NCBI RefSeq assembly: GCF_900176505.1
Contig: NZ_FWYB01000019.1
Span: forward strand, 36,045 to 100,044
DNA from: Pedobacter nyackensis
Lineage (GTDB): Bacteria > Bacteroidota > Bacteroidia > Sphingobacteriales > Sphingobacteriaceae
Reading direction: 5' to 3'
Length of the DNA: 64,000 nt
Shown here: positions 19,154 to 28,086 of the stretch, piece by piece
Layout: every line of letters starts with the position of its first letter
Numbering within the stretch: position 1 is the first letter of the stretch
Made by a program: the position numbers and the translations under genes
Notes under the pieces: model-generated
The model's database searches: none
Told to the model about the DNA's origin: nothing
Seen by the model: the letters and a program-made list of their open reading frames with translations, nothing else

Positions 19154-19987
19154 TTAGTTCGTATGCCTGGTTTTAATGGCTTTTACAAATAGCTTCGAAA
19201 TGATTTGATAACCTTTATCTGAAGGATGCAGTCCATCATATGTTATGTCGATCGCATCAACGGGGTAAGGGTATTCATCTTTCAAAGGATCAAAAGATAC
19301 GTTTGTAAAAGCTGGATAATTAAAGTTTTTGTAGGTTCCTGTTTCAGGATCTTTGAGACGTTTATGTTTTACTAAATGCTTTAAAGCCAGTTTTTGCTCA
19401 TGAAATAAGTCAACAATTTTAAATTTTTCGTATTTACCAATTTCATTTACAGCATCTGCAAATTGAGCCAATAACTGGCCATTTTTGGGTTTATAAGAGC
19501 CCCAAGCGTTATTTCTCATGTCTTTAAGGTATACAAAATCTACACGTTGCATTGGGGTAACTAATATAATTTGGGCTTGGGGATTTAGAATACGCAGTTT
19601 GTTAATGATAATGCGATAAGATCCATAGAATGTGTCATTCCCGTTATTTTGCTCGTAGTCGGTCATTGTACCTAAAGGTCGGCCAGCCCACCAGTCGTTG
19701 GTGCCTAAAAACACAGAATAAATATCTGAATGTTGTAAATCAAGATTCTCTATTTTTTTAGCAATGCCAGCGGCCGTCCAGCCATTATGGCCCTGGTTAA
19801 TGTATTTTATGTAGGGAAGCTTTGCGGTTACCATGCTCATGTATCCTTTACTGATTCTGTTGCCTGCTTCCGCTGGATGTTCGTTCATAAAGGTAATGGA
19901 ATCACCTATTGCAGTCCATGTTAGTTCTTTACCACTAAATGAAGTAACCAGTAAAAATAAAGGGAGTAGGAATAACAGTCTTTTCAT
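19154..19987 (-). CDS. Secreted SGNH/GDSL-family hydrolase
   Basis: The 277-residue protein has a signal peptide (to about TSFS), block I AIGDSIT, block II Gly in NQGHNG, block III LGTNDWW and block V DGLHPSDKG with the catalytic Asp/His. It is a periplasmic or extracellular lipase/esterase-type enzyme of unknown substrate. It stands alone on the minus strand between the integrase remnant and the divergent ECF sigma gene, and could serve the neighbouring PUL as a carbohydrate esterase. Confidence 0.85.
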   Translation of the reverse strand: MKRLLFLLPLFLLVTSFSGKELTWTAIGDSITFMNEHPAEAGNRISKGYMSMVTAKLPYIKYINQGHNGWTAAGIAKKIENLDLQHSDIYSVFLGTNDWWAGRPLGTMTDYEQNNGNDTFYGSYRIIINKLRILNPQAQIILVTPMQRVDFVYLKDMRNNAWGSYKPKNGQLLAQFADAVNEIGKYEKFKIVDLFHEQKLALKHLVKHKRLKDPETGTYKNFNYPAFTNVSFDPLKDEYPYPVDAIDITYDGLHPSDKGYQIISKLFVKAIKTRHTN

Positions 19988-20122
19988 CTTATGGCATTTT
20001 TTTTATCAGCTTTATGGGTTGAAATTAGCATTTTTTAAACAATAAAAATTTGAAGACTTTTTATATTTCAAAAATAAGCTGTATTCTTACCGTTCAGATC
20101 ATCAATCAATATTTGAGATAAT

Positions 20123-20668
20123 ATGTCTACGGCGGTTCTTGATTTTAAACAGTTGTATTTTGATTATTACGCTGCCCTTTGTTACTTCGCATTTAAGATT
20201 GTCGGAGATCAGGAGGAGGCAAAAGATATTGTGGAAGATGTTTTCTTGAAGGTACTTCACAATAAGTCGACGATATCTGAAATCGAGAACATTCGTGCCT
20301 ATCTTTATACCGCCGTTAAAAACTCTTGCCTAAGCCATCTAAAAGTATCAACAAGAGTTAAAGAACGCCAGTGGCATTACAATTCCAATTTACCTTCGGA
20401 AGAACAGGATTGTGTGAATGAACTGATTCAGGCCGAGGTATTACGCGATGTTATGAAGGTCATAGATAAACTACCTGGTCATGCAGGGAAGATTATTAAA
20501 ATGAGCTATTTTGAATCTTTGAAAAACGATGAGATTGCCGCACATCTCGGGATTTCTGTGCAAACAGTAAAAAATTTAAAATCGAAAGGACTGGATACTT
20601 TAAGACATTTGCTTAAGCCTGATGTTTTTGCAATGTTCTTATTCATTTACGGTCTGAAGAACGGCTAG
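20123..20668 (+). CDS. ECF RNA polymerase sigma factor (Bacteroides expansion family)
   Basis: The 181-residue protein has the sigma-70 region 2 (QLYFDYYAALCYFAFKIVG, then EAKDIVEDVFLKVL) and region 4 (LPGHAGKIIKMSYFESLKNDEIAAHLGISVQTVKN). It lies upstream of a FecR-type anti-sigma gene and an STN-bearing SusC, which is the standard trans-envelope signalling arrangement. An esterase gene is inserted between sigma and anti-sigma, which is unusual. It probably recognises the repeated motifs at 20683 and 21634. Confidence 0.95.
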   Translation: MSTAVLDFKQLYFDYYAALCYFAFKIVGDQEEAKDIVEDVFLKVLHNKSTISEIENIRAYLYTAVKNSCLSHLKVSTRVKERQWHYNSNLPSEEQDCVNELIQAEVLRDVMKVIDKLPGHAGKIIKMSYFESLKNDEIAAHLGISVQTVKNLKSKGLDTLRHLLKPDVFAMFLFIYGLKNG

Positions 20669-20682
20669 GAATAAAATCACAT

Positions 20683-20716
20683 TTTTATCGGTACTTTTCT
20701 AGATTGTTGTAGTTTA
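20683..20716 (+). promoter_or_regulatory. Putative ECF-sigma promoter, copy 1
   Basis: TTTTATCGGTACTTTT is followed after a fixed spacing by TGTAGTTTA (20708-20716). The 13 bases between CGGTAC and TGTAGTTTA and the trailing TATTAAA are shared with the second copy upstream of fecR. It stands 31 bases before the esterase ATG. Confidence 0.6.
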
Positions 20717-20746
20717 GTTATTAAATCAACAAACCACAAATATCTT

Positions 20747-21604
20747 ATGATAAGATCATTAAAAACGATTGCCCTGCTGTTCATTTGTTATAGTGCTTCT
20801 GCTCAACAGGTATTGCCGCTATATCCCGATAGCATTCCGAATTGTGAGGTTAATTTGAAGGATACTGACAAACCAACGCTTACTGTTTATTTGCCTCCGG
20901 CCGACAAAGCTACTGGGACAGCGGTAATCATTTTTCCTGGTGGGGGCTATGGCACCATCGTTACACATACCGAAGGCACACCAATAGCACAGGCTTTTAT
21001 AAAGGAAGGAATCGCTGCAATAGTAGTAAAATATCGCTTGCCCGATGCAGATAAAATGAGGGATAAAAGTATGGGTCCTTTAATGGATGCACAACAGGCC
21101 ATGAAAATGGTGAGGTCCAAAGCATCAACCTGGAATATTGATCCTGCTAAGATCGGAATTATAGGTTTCAGTGCAGGCGGACATTTGGCCAGTAGTTTAG
21201 GTACACATTTTCAAACGTGTTACATCGCCAATAAAGAAGGGGCTAATCTTCGTCCGGATTATATGGTCCTTGTTTATCCTGTAATCAGCATGAAAGCAGA
21301 TCTTACACATTCCGGATCAAGGACAAATTTGCTTGGAAAAGAACCCGCACTAGAAAAAATACAGCTATTTTCAAATGAAGAGCAGGTAACCAAAGATACT
21401 CCGCCCACTTATTTAACGCATTCGGGCGATGATAGCGTAGTAAAGGTTGATAATAGTATCGCTTTTTACAAGGCATTGCAAAAAAAAGGTGTAAATGCAG
21501 AGTTGCATTTGTTTCCAAAAGGCAACCATGGTTTCGTCTTGCAGCTTCCGGTAGATGAATGGATGCAGCCTATATTTCGCTTTATTAAAAGTCAGGGTTA
21601 TTGA
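20747..21604 (+). CDS. Secreted alpha/beta-hydrolase (acetyl-xylan-esterase-like)
   Basis: The 285-residue protein has a signal peptide (to about ASAQQ), an oxyanion-hole motif FPGGGYG and a nucleophile elbow GFSAGG. It also has a late Asp (THSGDDSVV) and His (GNHGF). This is the layout of BD-FAE/axe-like carbohydrate esterases. It is preceded by its own promoter-like motif and sits between the sigma and anti-sigma genes, so it likely shares the ECF regulon. Deacetylation of the rhamnose-containing target glycan is inferred. Confidence 0.85.
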   Translation: MIRSLKTIALLFICYSASAQQVLPLYPDSIPNCEVNLKDTDKPTLTVYLPPADKATGTAVIIFPGGGYGTIVTHTEGTPIAQAFIKEGIAAIVVKYRLPDADKMRDKSMGPLMDAQQAMKMVRSKASTWNIDPAKIGIIGFSAGGHLASSLGTHFQTCYIANKEGANLRPDYMVLVYPVISMKADLTHSGSRTNLLGKEPALEKIQLFSNEEQVTKDTPPTYLTHSGDDSVVKVDNSIAFYKALQKKGVNAELHLFPKGNHGFVLQLPVDEWMQPIFRFIKSQGY

Positions 21605-21633
21605 TGGTTTATTGCAACAAAAAATATTTTATA

Positions 21634-21667
21634 TTTTATCGGTACTTTTTCAACGCCATGTAGTTTA
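21634..21667 (+). promoter_or_regulatory. Putative ECF-sigma promoter, copy 2
   Basis: TTTTATCGGTACTTTTT, then TGTAGTTTA at 21659-21667, with the same 13-base gap after CGGTAC as in copy 1 and a downstream TATTAAA. It lies about 29 bases upstream of the fecR start. The spacer bases differ between copies, as expected for a promoter and not a simple duplication. Confidence 0.62.
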
Positions 21668-21696
21668 AGTATTAAAATCAGATATACAGAACTGGA

Positions 21697-22848
21697 ATGA
21701 AACAGGATTACGATAAGATCATTACATTAATTGGTAATTACAATTCAGGGAAAATTGATGAAGCTGGTTGGAAAGAACTGGAGGCTTGGATTGCCCTTGA
21801 TCAGAACAATCAATTGGTTTTTGACCGACTTACATCTGATGAAAAGCTTAGGGCCGAACTGGAAATTATGCATGAATTCAATGCGGAAGATAACTTTTCT
21901 GAGTTTGAACGTACGCATATGGCGCCTGTAAAAAGGCTTTGGATTAGGATTGCTGTAGCAGCTTCCATTGTTCTCGCTTGTACTATGGGTGGGTATTACT
22001 ATTTCTTTTCGGAAAAAATCAATACACAATCTGATTTTGCAGTGACCAATGATATTGTTCCCGGTAAAAATGCGGCAACTTTAACACTGGCAAATGGTAA
22101 AAAGATAGCATTGGCAGATGCCCATAACGGAGAACTCGCTAAGGAGGCAGGAGTAGTAATCACAAAGACCAGCGACGGTCAGCTTATTTATGAAATTAAA
22201 GACCAGGGTGATTTAGCAGGATCTAAAAATAATACACTGTCAACTACCCGGGGAGAAACTTATCGCGTTCGTTTACCTGATGGAAGTCTGGTGTGGATAA
22301 ATGCCGCGACAACTTTAAGCTATCCTGCATCTTTTGCTAGCTTGAAAAAACGAACAGTGGAATTGAATGGAGAAGCTTACTTTGAGGTTTCTAAAGATAA
22401 GACACGGCCCTTTGTTGTGAAAACAGCTAAACAGCAGCTTGTCGTGCTTGGAACACATTTCAATATCAATAGTTACGGCGATGAAGAGCAGACAGTAACA
22501 ACTTTGCTGGAAGGTTCGGTAAAAATAAATGAAGGAACTTTGCTGAAACCTGGCGAACAAGCGCAGTTATCCGATAATGGAAACATTACAGTAAGCCCTG
22601 CCAATATAGAGGAGGCATTAGGCTGGAAGAATGGTTTTTTCCTATTTGATAAGGATGATTTACCTGCTGTAATGCGACAAATCTCGAGATGGTATAACAT
22701 CAATGTGAAATATGAAGGAGAAATTCCTAAAGCAAGTTTTGATGGTAAAGTATACAGAAATCTTAATCTCTCAAAAGCCCTTGAAGTATTGAAGTATGCC
22801 AATGTCAAATTCAGAATTGAAGGAAAAACCATCATCATTATGCCTTAA
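21697..22848 (+). CDS. FecR-family anti-sigma factor
   Basis: The 383-residue protein has an N-terminal cytoplasmic anti-sigma part, one membrane segment (about 88-107, IRIAVAASIVLACTMGGYYY), a FecR domain (RVRLPDGSLVWINAATTLSYP, LNGEAYFEVSKD) and a C-terminal DUF4974-like domain (FDGKVYRNLNLSKALEVL). It would hold the ECF sigma factor at the membrane until the STN domain of the downstream SusC signals substrate. Confidence 0.95.
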   Translation: MKQDYDKIITLIGNYNSGKIDEAGWKELEAWIALDQNNQLVFDRLTSDEKLRAELEIMHEFNAEDNFSEFERTHMAPVKRLWIRIAVAASIVLACTMGGYYYFFSEKINTQSDFAVTNDIVPGKNAATLTLANGKKIALADAHNGELAKEAGVVITKTSDGQLIYEIKDQGDLAGSKNNTLSTTRGETYRVRLPDGSLVWINAATTLSYPASFASLKKRTVELNGEAYFEVSKDKTRPFVVKTAKQQLVVLGTHFNINSYGDEEQTVTTLLEGSVKINEGTLLKPGEQAQLSDNGNITVSPANIEEALGWKNGFFLFDKDDLPAVMRQISRWYNINVKYEGEIPKASFDGKVYRNLNLSKALEVLKYANVKFRIEGKTIIIMP

Positions 22849-22905
22849 AGGCAATTATAATAATTGAATTAAACAAAACCATAAAATAACCAAATAAACC
22901 AGAAT

Positions 22906-23024
22906 ATGAAGAAAAGCTTACGAAGCAGGGCTTAGCGCCCTATTGGTGACCGGTGAAAAACCGCAGAAGTGTTAGCGCACCTCTGCGGAAATAGCTTGGG
23001 TCAACCCTTCCCGGAAAGCCGGGA
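22906..23024 (+). promoter_or_regulatory. Structured leader with a 9-codon ORF upstream of susC
   Basis: A short frame MKKSLRSRA with a TAG stop occupies 22906-22935 and overlaps the first of several stems. The stems are AGGGC/GCCCT (22927-22941), CCGCAGA/TCTGCGG with an inner GTG/CAC (22961-22988), GGG/CCC (22998-23007) and TCCCGG/CCGGGA (23009-23024). There is no U-tract after the last stem, so it is not a plain terminator. It fills most of the 225-base fecR-susC gap and I do not recognise a known riboswitch class. Confidence 0.5.
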
Positions 23025-23073
23025 TAAAATCTATATGAACCGATTTACGAATTAGCCCAAACCAATCAAAAGT

Positions 23074-26000
23074 ATGAAAATAAATGCTTTTAACCTAGGC
23101 GTGCCCAAACTATGGCTGCCTCCCAAATTATTATTGATTATGAAGTTGACCGTTTTCATTATGATCATATCATTGGCACACGTATTTGCCAGTTCCTTTG
23201 GTCAGAATGTAAATCTAGAACAAAAAAATGTATCACTAAAAACTGTGTTGAATTCTATCGAGGCACAAACGGGGTATGTTTTTTTGAGTCGGGATTATGA
23301 TCTGAATAAACCGAAAATAAGTGTTACGCTTAAAAATGCAAATATTGAAGAAGCCGTTAAAACGGTATTTAAAGGCCTTCCGATTAATTACAAAATTGTA
23401 GACAACAATATTATTCTGTCTAAAAAAATACCATCGTTTCTGGAGAAAGTAAGTAGTTATCTGGCTGCAATAGAAATTACAGGAAAAGTGGTGGATGAAA
23501 AAGGGATTCCACTTCCTGGAGCATCTGTAACTGTAAAAGGAGGTGGCGTTACAGCAAGTACCGATAAAGATGGTCGTTACAGTATTAAATTGCCAGAAGG
23601 AAATGTGGTGTTGGTTTATTCTTATATTGGATTTGTAAGTCAGGAAATTACAGTAGGAGCGGCTGATAAGGTGCTAAATGTAACGCTTAAAGCAAGTGAT
23701 GAGTCTTTAGATGAGTTGGTTATCCTTGGCTTTGGACAAACACAAAAGAAGATTGCACAAACCGGATCTTCAGTTTCAATCGGACTTAAGGAATTGAAAC
23801 AAAGTCCTACTGCTAATATTACCAATGCACTGGCAGGAAGGTTACCCGGATTAACTGCTATACAGATTAGTGGAGAACCTGGGAATGACAAATCGCAATT
23901 GCTGATCAGAGGGCGGGCCACGGTGAATGGCCAGGAACCATTGATTACTATTGATGGGGTAAAGAAAGACTACAGAGCTATCGCTTTACTCGATGTTAAT
24001 GAAATTGACAATATTACTATACTTAAAGATGCATCAGCTACCGCATTATATGGTGTGAAAGGTGCAAATGGTGTGATCATTGTAACCACCCGAAGAGGTA
24101 AGCAAGGTAAGCCATCAGTTTCGGCAAGTGTCCAGCGTGCGGTACAAACCTCGATCCGTTTACCAGAGTATGTGGATTCCTATAATTATGCTGTTTTAGC
24201 CAATGAAGCTTACCTCAATGATCATCCGGGAGGAACTGTACCCTATAATGCAGAGGCCCTGAACGCCTACCGTACGGGATCAGATCCTTACAAATATCCT
24301 AATGTTGACTGGTTTGATGAGATGATGAAGCCCGCAATGCAGACACAAGCCAATTTTAACATTGGGGGTGGTGGACAACAGTCTCGTTACTTCGTGAACG
24401 TTGGTTATACTGATCAGGGAGGAATATATAAAACGGAAAAAGATCCAAAGTACGATCCCACTTCCAGTTTTAAACGCTATAATTTCCGTTCCAATGTCGA
24501 TATCGATTTTGATGATAATTTTTCTATGTCCTTAAATCTATTTGGTGCGATAGAAAACAAAAGAGACCCTAATATTTCTGTTGCGGATCTTTTCTGGACT
24601 TTAAATCAGATACCACCAAATGCTTTTCCGGTAAAATTTCCTACTGGAAGCTACGGGGAAAAGTCGTTCATAAATCCAGCCCGGTTTTTAAACCAGTCTG
24701 GTTTCCGTGAGTCATTCAATTCATCTTTATCTGGAATGTTATCCTTAACAAGGAAACTGAATTTTATTACCCCTGGATTAACGCTTAAAGGGAATTATTC
24801 TTTTGATGGTTATTTTCAAAATGATTTTAGAAGGTCTAAATCAGTGATGACTGCTGATTATAAAGGAACAGGAGATTACAATGATCCTACCAGTTATACC
24901 TACAAAGGCGTTGATGCACCTCTTTCTGCGCCTAGTTCAGCTTTCAACCAAAAAAGAGACGTGTGGATGGATGTATCATTAAATTATACTAAACAGTATA
25001 AGGACCATGGCTTTACGGGCTTGTTGCTTGTAAATCGTTCACAGGAAGTAATCGGTAATCAAGTTCCTTATGTATCGCAGGGTATTGTAACGAGGTTAAC
25101 TTATAATTACAAAACCAAGTATTTTGCTGAGTTTAATGCAGGGTATAATGGGACAGACAACTTCTCTGAAGAGAAGAGATATGGTTTTTTTCCAGCAGTT
25201 TCTGCAGGCTGGGTACTTTCTGAAGAATCCTTCTTAAAAGGAAATTCTGTTATTGACTTCTTAAAACTAAGAGGTTCTTATGGATTAACTGGAAATGACC
25301 AGTTACCTGGAAGAAGATGGTTGTATAGTTCTGAATATGTTCGAAGTGCAGGTAATGGTTATTTGTATGGAGATCAGCTTGTTGGGATAGAGGGTATTTA
25401 CGAGGGAGCAATGGCAAATCCAGCTGTAACCTGGGAAACAGCACGTAAAGGAAATATTGGTTTTGAAATTAAATTACTGAAAGATCTTTTCTCGGTAACC
25501 GCAGATTTCTTTACTGAAAAGCGTAACAATATTTTGATTACCCGTAAATCCCTTCCCACAATGTTAGGGATGAGCGAAAATAATCTGCCTCCTGCTAATA
25601 TGGGGAAAGTTAATAATAAAGGATTTGAAGTGGAGCTTACTCACCGCAACAGGTTCAATAATGGAGGGTACTTTTTGAGTGGCAATTTTGCCCTGGCTAA
25701 GAACAAAATCATATTTATGGATGAGGAAAACAGAAAGTATGATTATCAATACCAAACAGGTCATCCTTTGGGTCAGATTTTTGTGTTAGAAGCCGAAAGG
25801 TTTTTTAGAGATGAAATTGACATCCGTCTTAGTCCTGCACAATATGGCCGTCTGATTCCTGGAGATGTAAAGTATAAAGATTTGAATGGTGATGGGATTA
25901 TTACTGATGACGATATGGGGCCAATGGGTAGAAGTAATATTCCTGAAATTACTTTTGGTTTGTCGGGGGGAGTGAATTGGAAGAATTTTGACATTAGTTT

Positions 26001-26427
26001 CCTTTTTCAGGGTGCTGCAAACAGTAGCAGAACACTTGTTGGAGGGATGTCATGGGAGTTTTATGAAGGAGGGAAAGCCAGGACCCAACATCTGGACAGA
26101 TGGACACCTGAAACAGCAAATACAGCAACATGGCCTGCACTGCATTATGGCGGTAATAGTAACAACCATCGTATGTCCTCACTTTATCTGGAAGACAACA
26201 GTTATATCCGCTTAAAAAATTTAGAAATAGGTTATACGTTTAAAAATATCAGGCTGACAAAAAACGCCAGTTTATCTAGTTTTCGGATTTACGGAAATGG
26301 GATGAATTTATATACCTGGACGAAAGCTCAACCTATGTTTGACCCGGAATACTGGCAGCCAAATACCATTGGTAATGTGTACCCTGCCCAGCGGATAATC
26401 AACTTTGGTGTTTCTCTTAGTTTCTAA
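23074..26427 (+). CDS. SusC-type TonB-dependent transporter with STN signalling domain (rhamnoglycan PUL)
   Basis: The 1117-residue protein has a signal segment (MKLTVFIMIISLAHVFASS). An STN domain follows (about 48-118, VSLKTVLNSIEAQTGYVFLS), then CarboxypepD_reg (ITGKVVDEKGIPLPGASVTV), the plug (FGQTQKKIAQTGSSV, ATALYGVKGANGVIIVTT) and the barrel. The STN domain marks it as the receptor arm of the upstream FecR/ECF pair: ligand binding releases sigma and raises its own operon. Confidence 0.95.
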   Translation: MKINAFNLGVPKLWLPPKLLLIMKLTVFIMIISLAHVFASSFGQNVNLEQKNVSLKTVLNSIEAQTGYVFLSRDYDLNKPKISVTLKNANIEEAVKTVFKGLPINYKIVDNNIILSKKIPSFLEKVSSYLAAIEITGKVVDEKGIPLPGASVTVKGGGVTASTDKDGRYSIKLPEGNVVLVYSYIGFVSQEITVGAADKVLNVTLKASDESLDELVILGFGQTQKKIAQTGSSVSIGLKELKQSPTANITNALAGRLPGLTAIQISGEPGNDKSQLLIRGRATVNGQEPLITIDGVKKDYRAIALLDVNEIDNITILKDASATALYGVKGANGVIIVTTRRGKQGKPSVSASVQRAVQTSIRLPEYVDSYNYAVLANEAYLNDHPGGTVPYNAEALNAYRTGSDPYKYPNVDWFDEMMKPAMQTQANFNIGGGGQQSRYFVNVGYTDQGGIYKTEKDPKYDPTSSFKRYNFRSNVDIDFDDNFSMSLNLFGAIENKRDPNISVADLFWTLNQIPPNAFPVKFPTGSYGEKSFINPARFLNQSGFRESFNSSLSGMLSLTRKLNFITPGLTLKGNYSFDGYFQNDFRRSKSVMTADYKGTGDYNDPTSYTYKGVDAPLSAPSSAFNQKRDVWMDVSLNYTKQYKDHGFTGLLLVNRSQEVIGNQVPYVSQGIVTRLTYNYKTKYFAEFNAGYNGTDNFSEEKRYGFFPAVSAGWVLSEESFLKGNSVIDFLKLRGSYGLTGNDQLPGRRWLYSSEYVRSAGNGYLYGDQLVGIEGIYEGAMANPAVTWETARKGNIGFEIKLLKDLFSVTADFFTEKRNNILITRKSLPTMLGMSENNLPPANMGKVNNKGFEVELTHRNRFNNGGYFLSGNFALAKNKIIFMDEENRKYDYQYQTGHPLGQIFVLEAERFFRDEIDIRLSPAQYGRLIPGDVKYKDLNGDGIITDDDMGPMGRSNIPEITFGLSGGVNWKNFDISFLFQGAANSSRTLVGGMSWEFYEGGKARTQHLDRWTPETANTATWPALHYGGNSNNHRMSSLYLEDNSYIRLKNLEIGYTFKNIRLTKNASLSSFRIYGNGMNLYTWTKAQPMFDPEYWQPNTIGNVYPAQRIINFGVSLSF

Positions 26428-26446
26428 CCCTAAAACTTATTTTCAC

Positions 26447-28069
26447 ATGAAATTTAAATTAATAATGATTTGCATCCTGGGCATATTGACATTTTCCGGG
26501 TGTAAAAAATTTGATGAATACCTGGACAAAGCTGAGACAGGGGGCTTGTCGGAACAAGAAGTTTTTGGAGACTATGTTCAGACAGAAAAATATCTGGCGA
26601 ATGTATACAGTCATCTGCCAAATGAATGGATGCCTGCAAATAGTTTCACTTATGCAGCAGCATCGGATGAAGCGAAATGTCCGGTTGTGTATTTTAACGG
26701 TCCTCAGGTGTTTACCAGGGGTTTGATTAGCCCAAATCACAATCCTATTGATGTGTGGGCGTCACTTTATGCTGCTATTCGTAAAGTTAACCGCTTTATT
26801 GAGAAAATAGACGCTGTACCGGCAAAGAATGCTACGCAGATTGCCGGAAAAAGTCGTATGAAAGGTGAAGCTCACTTTTTAAGGGCCTTCTTCTACGCGG
26901 AATTACATAAGCGTTATGGCAGAGTGCCTTTGATAGACAGGGTTTTGCAAGTCAGTGATGATCTGAATATTCCTAGAAATTCTGAAGAAGAGCTGGTACG
27001 TTTTATTGTAGACGATTGTAATGAAGCTGCAGCTAATTTACTTCCTGTAAATACTGCGGCAAATATTGGCAGAGCTACTAAAGGAGCAGCTTTAATGTTA
27101 AAATCCCGCGTTTTACTATATGCTGCCAGCTTATTACACAATCCAGGTTCGGATGTTCAGAAATGGCAACGAGCTGCTGAGGCTGCTGAGGATGTGATGA
27201 AACTTAATTTGTATCAGGTTGATGGCGATTACAAGCAATTGTTTCATAAAAGAGCTGCTAATAATATCATATTTCAATCTACATTTAATAATACAAGTTG
27301 GGTTCAACAAATGTTTGTACCTAGTCAGGGTGGTTTGGGCTGGATTCAACCCTTGCAAAATCTGGTTGATGATTATGAAATGACCAATGGTTTAAAGCCT
27401 GATGAAGCAGGTTCGGGTTACGATGCTAATCATCCTTATGCCAATCGCGATCCCAGACTTGCCGCTTCGATCATTCACAACGGTAGCATTTGGAGAGGGA
27501 ATGTGATCGAAACTTTTGTAAATGGGGTGGACGGACTGACTTCTGCTGAAGGTGCAAAAACTCAAACCGGTTATTACTTGCGTAAGCTGTTGGATGAAAA
27601 TGGAAGCATGACTCCTGATAACAGGCCGGGTGATCATTTTTGGGTTTTTATGCGTTACGAGGAAACGCTATTGAACTTTGCTGAAGCTAAGAATGAGGCT
27701 TTGTCGAGTCCAGATAATAGTGTTTATGATGCTGTAAATGCTGTACGTACCCGAGTTGGCATTAATATGCCAGCATTGCCCGCAGGTCTTACCAAAGCGC
27801 AAATGAGAGAAAGAATCAGAAGAGAGAAAAGAGTTGAACTGGCTTTTGAAGGCTTCCGTTTTTGGGACATCAGGAGGTGGCGTATTGGCAAAAGCGTAAT
27901 GCCTGAAGCACGAGGTATGCGTGCGGTAAAGCTGGGAGGAGGAGATTTTTCTTATGCACCATTCCTTGTAGAGTCGAGGATTTATGAAGATGCTTTTGAT
28001 CTGTATCCAATTCCGCAGTCGGAGCGCAACAGAAATACTGCACTTGATCAAAATAATGGTTACAACTAA
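26447..28069 (+). CDS. SusD/RagB-type surface glycan-binding lipoprotein (rhamnoglycan PUL)
   Basis: I start it at 26447, where MKFKLIMICILGILTFSGC gives a clean lipoprotein signal; an upstream in-frame start inside the end of susC adds a non-signal stretch. SusD hallmarks follow: GEAHFLRAFFYAELHKRYG, ETLLNFAEAKNEA, REKRVELAFEGFRFWDIRRW and LYPIPQSER. It is the partner of the preceding SusC. Confidence 0.94.
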   Translation: MKFKLIMICILGILTFSGCKKFDEYLDKAETGGLSEQEVFGDYVQTEKYLANVYSHLPNEWMPANSFTYAAASDEAKCPVVYFNGPQVFTRGLISPNHNPIDVWASLYAAIRKVNRFIEKIDAVPAKNATQIAGKSRMKGEAHFLRAFFYAELHKRYGRVPLIDRVLQVSDDLNIPRNSEEELVRFIVDDCNEAAANLLPVNTAANIGRATKGAALMLKSRVLLYAASLLHNPGSDVQKWQRAAEAAEDVMKLNLYQVDGDYKQLFHKRAANNIIFQSTFNNTSWVQQMFVPSQGGLGWIQPLQNLVDDYEMTNGLKPDEAGSGYDANHPYANRDPRLAASIIHNGSIWRGNVIETFVNGVDGLTSAEGAKTQTGYYLRKLLDENGSMTPDNRPGDHFWVFMRYEETLLNFAEAKNEALSSPDNSVYDAVNAVRTRVGINMPALPAGLTKAQMRERIRREKRVELAFEGFRFWDIRRWRIGKSVMPEARGMRAVKLGGGDFSYAPFLVESRIYEDAFDLYPIPQSERNRNTALDQNNGYN

Positions 28070-28086
28070 TGTTAAAGATATTCAAT

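Noticed and set aside
22936..22990. Possible cobalamin riboswitch (GGTGA, CCGC fragments) before susC
   Set aside because: The order and spacing of the conserved blocks of the B12 element are not met, and the gene is a PUL SusC, not a cobalamin transporter.
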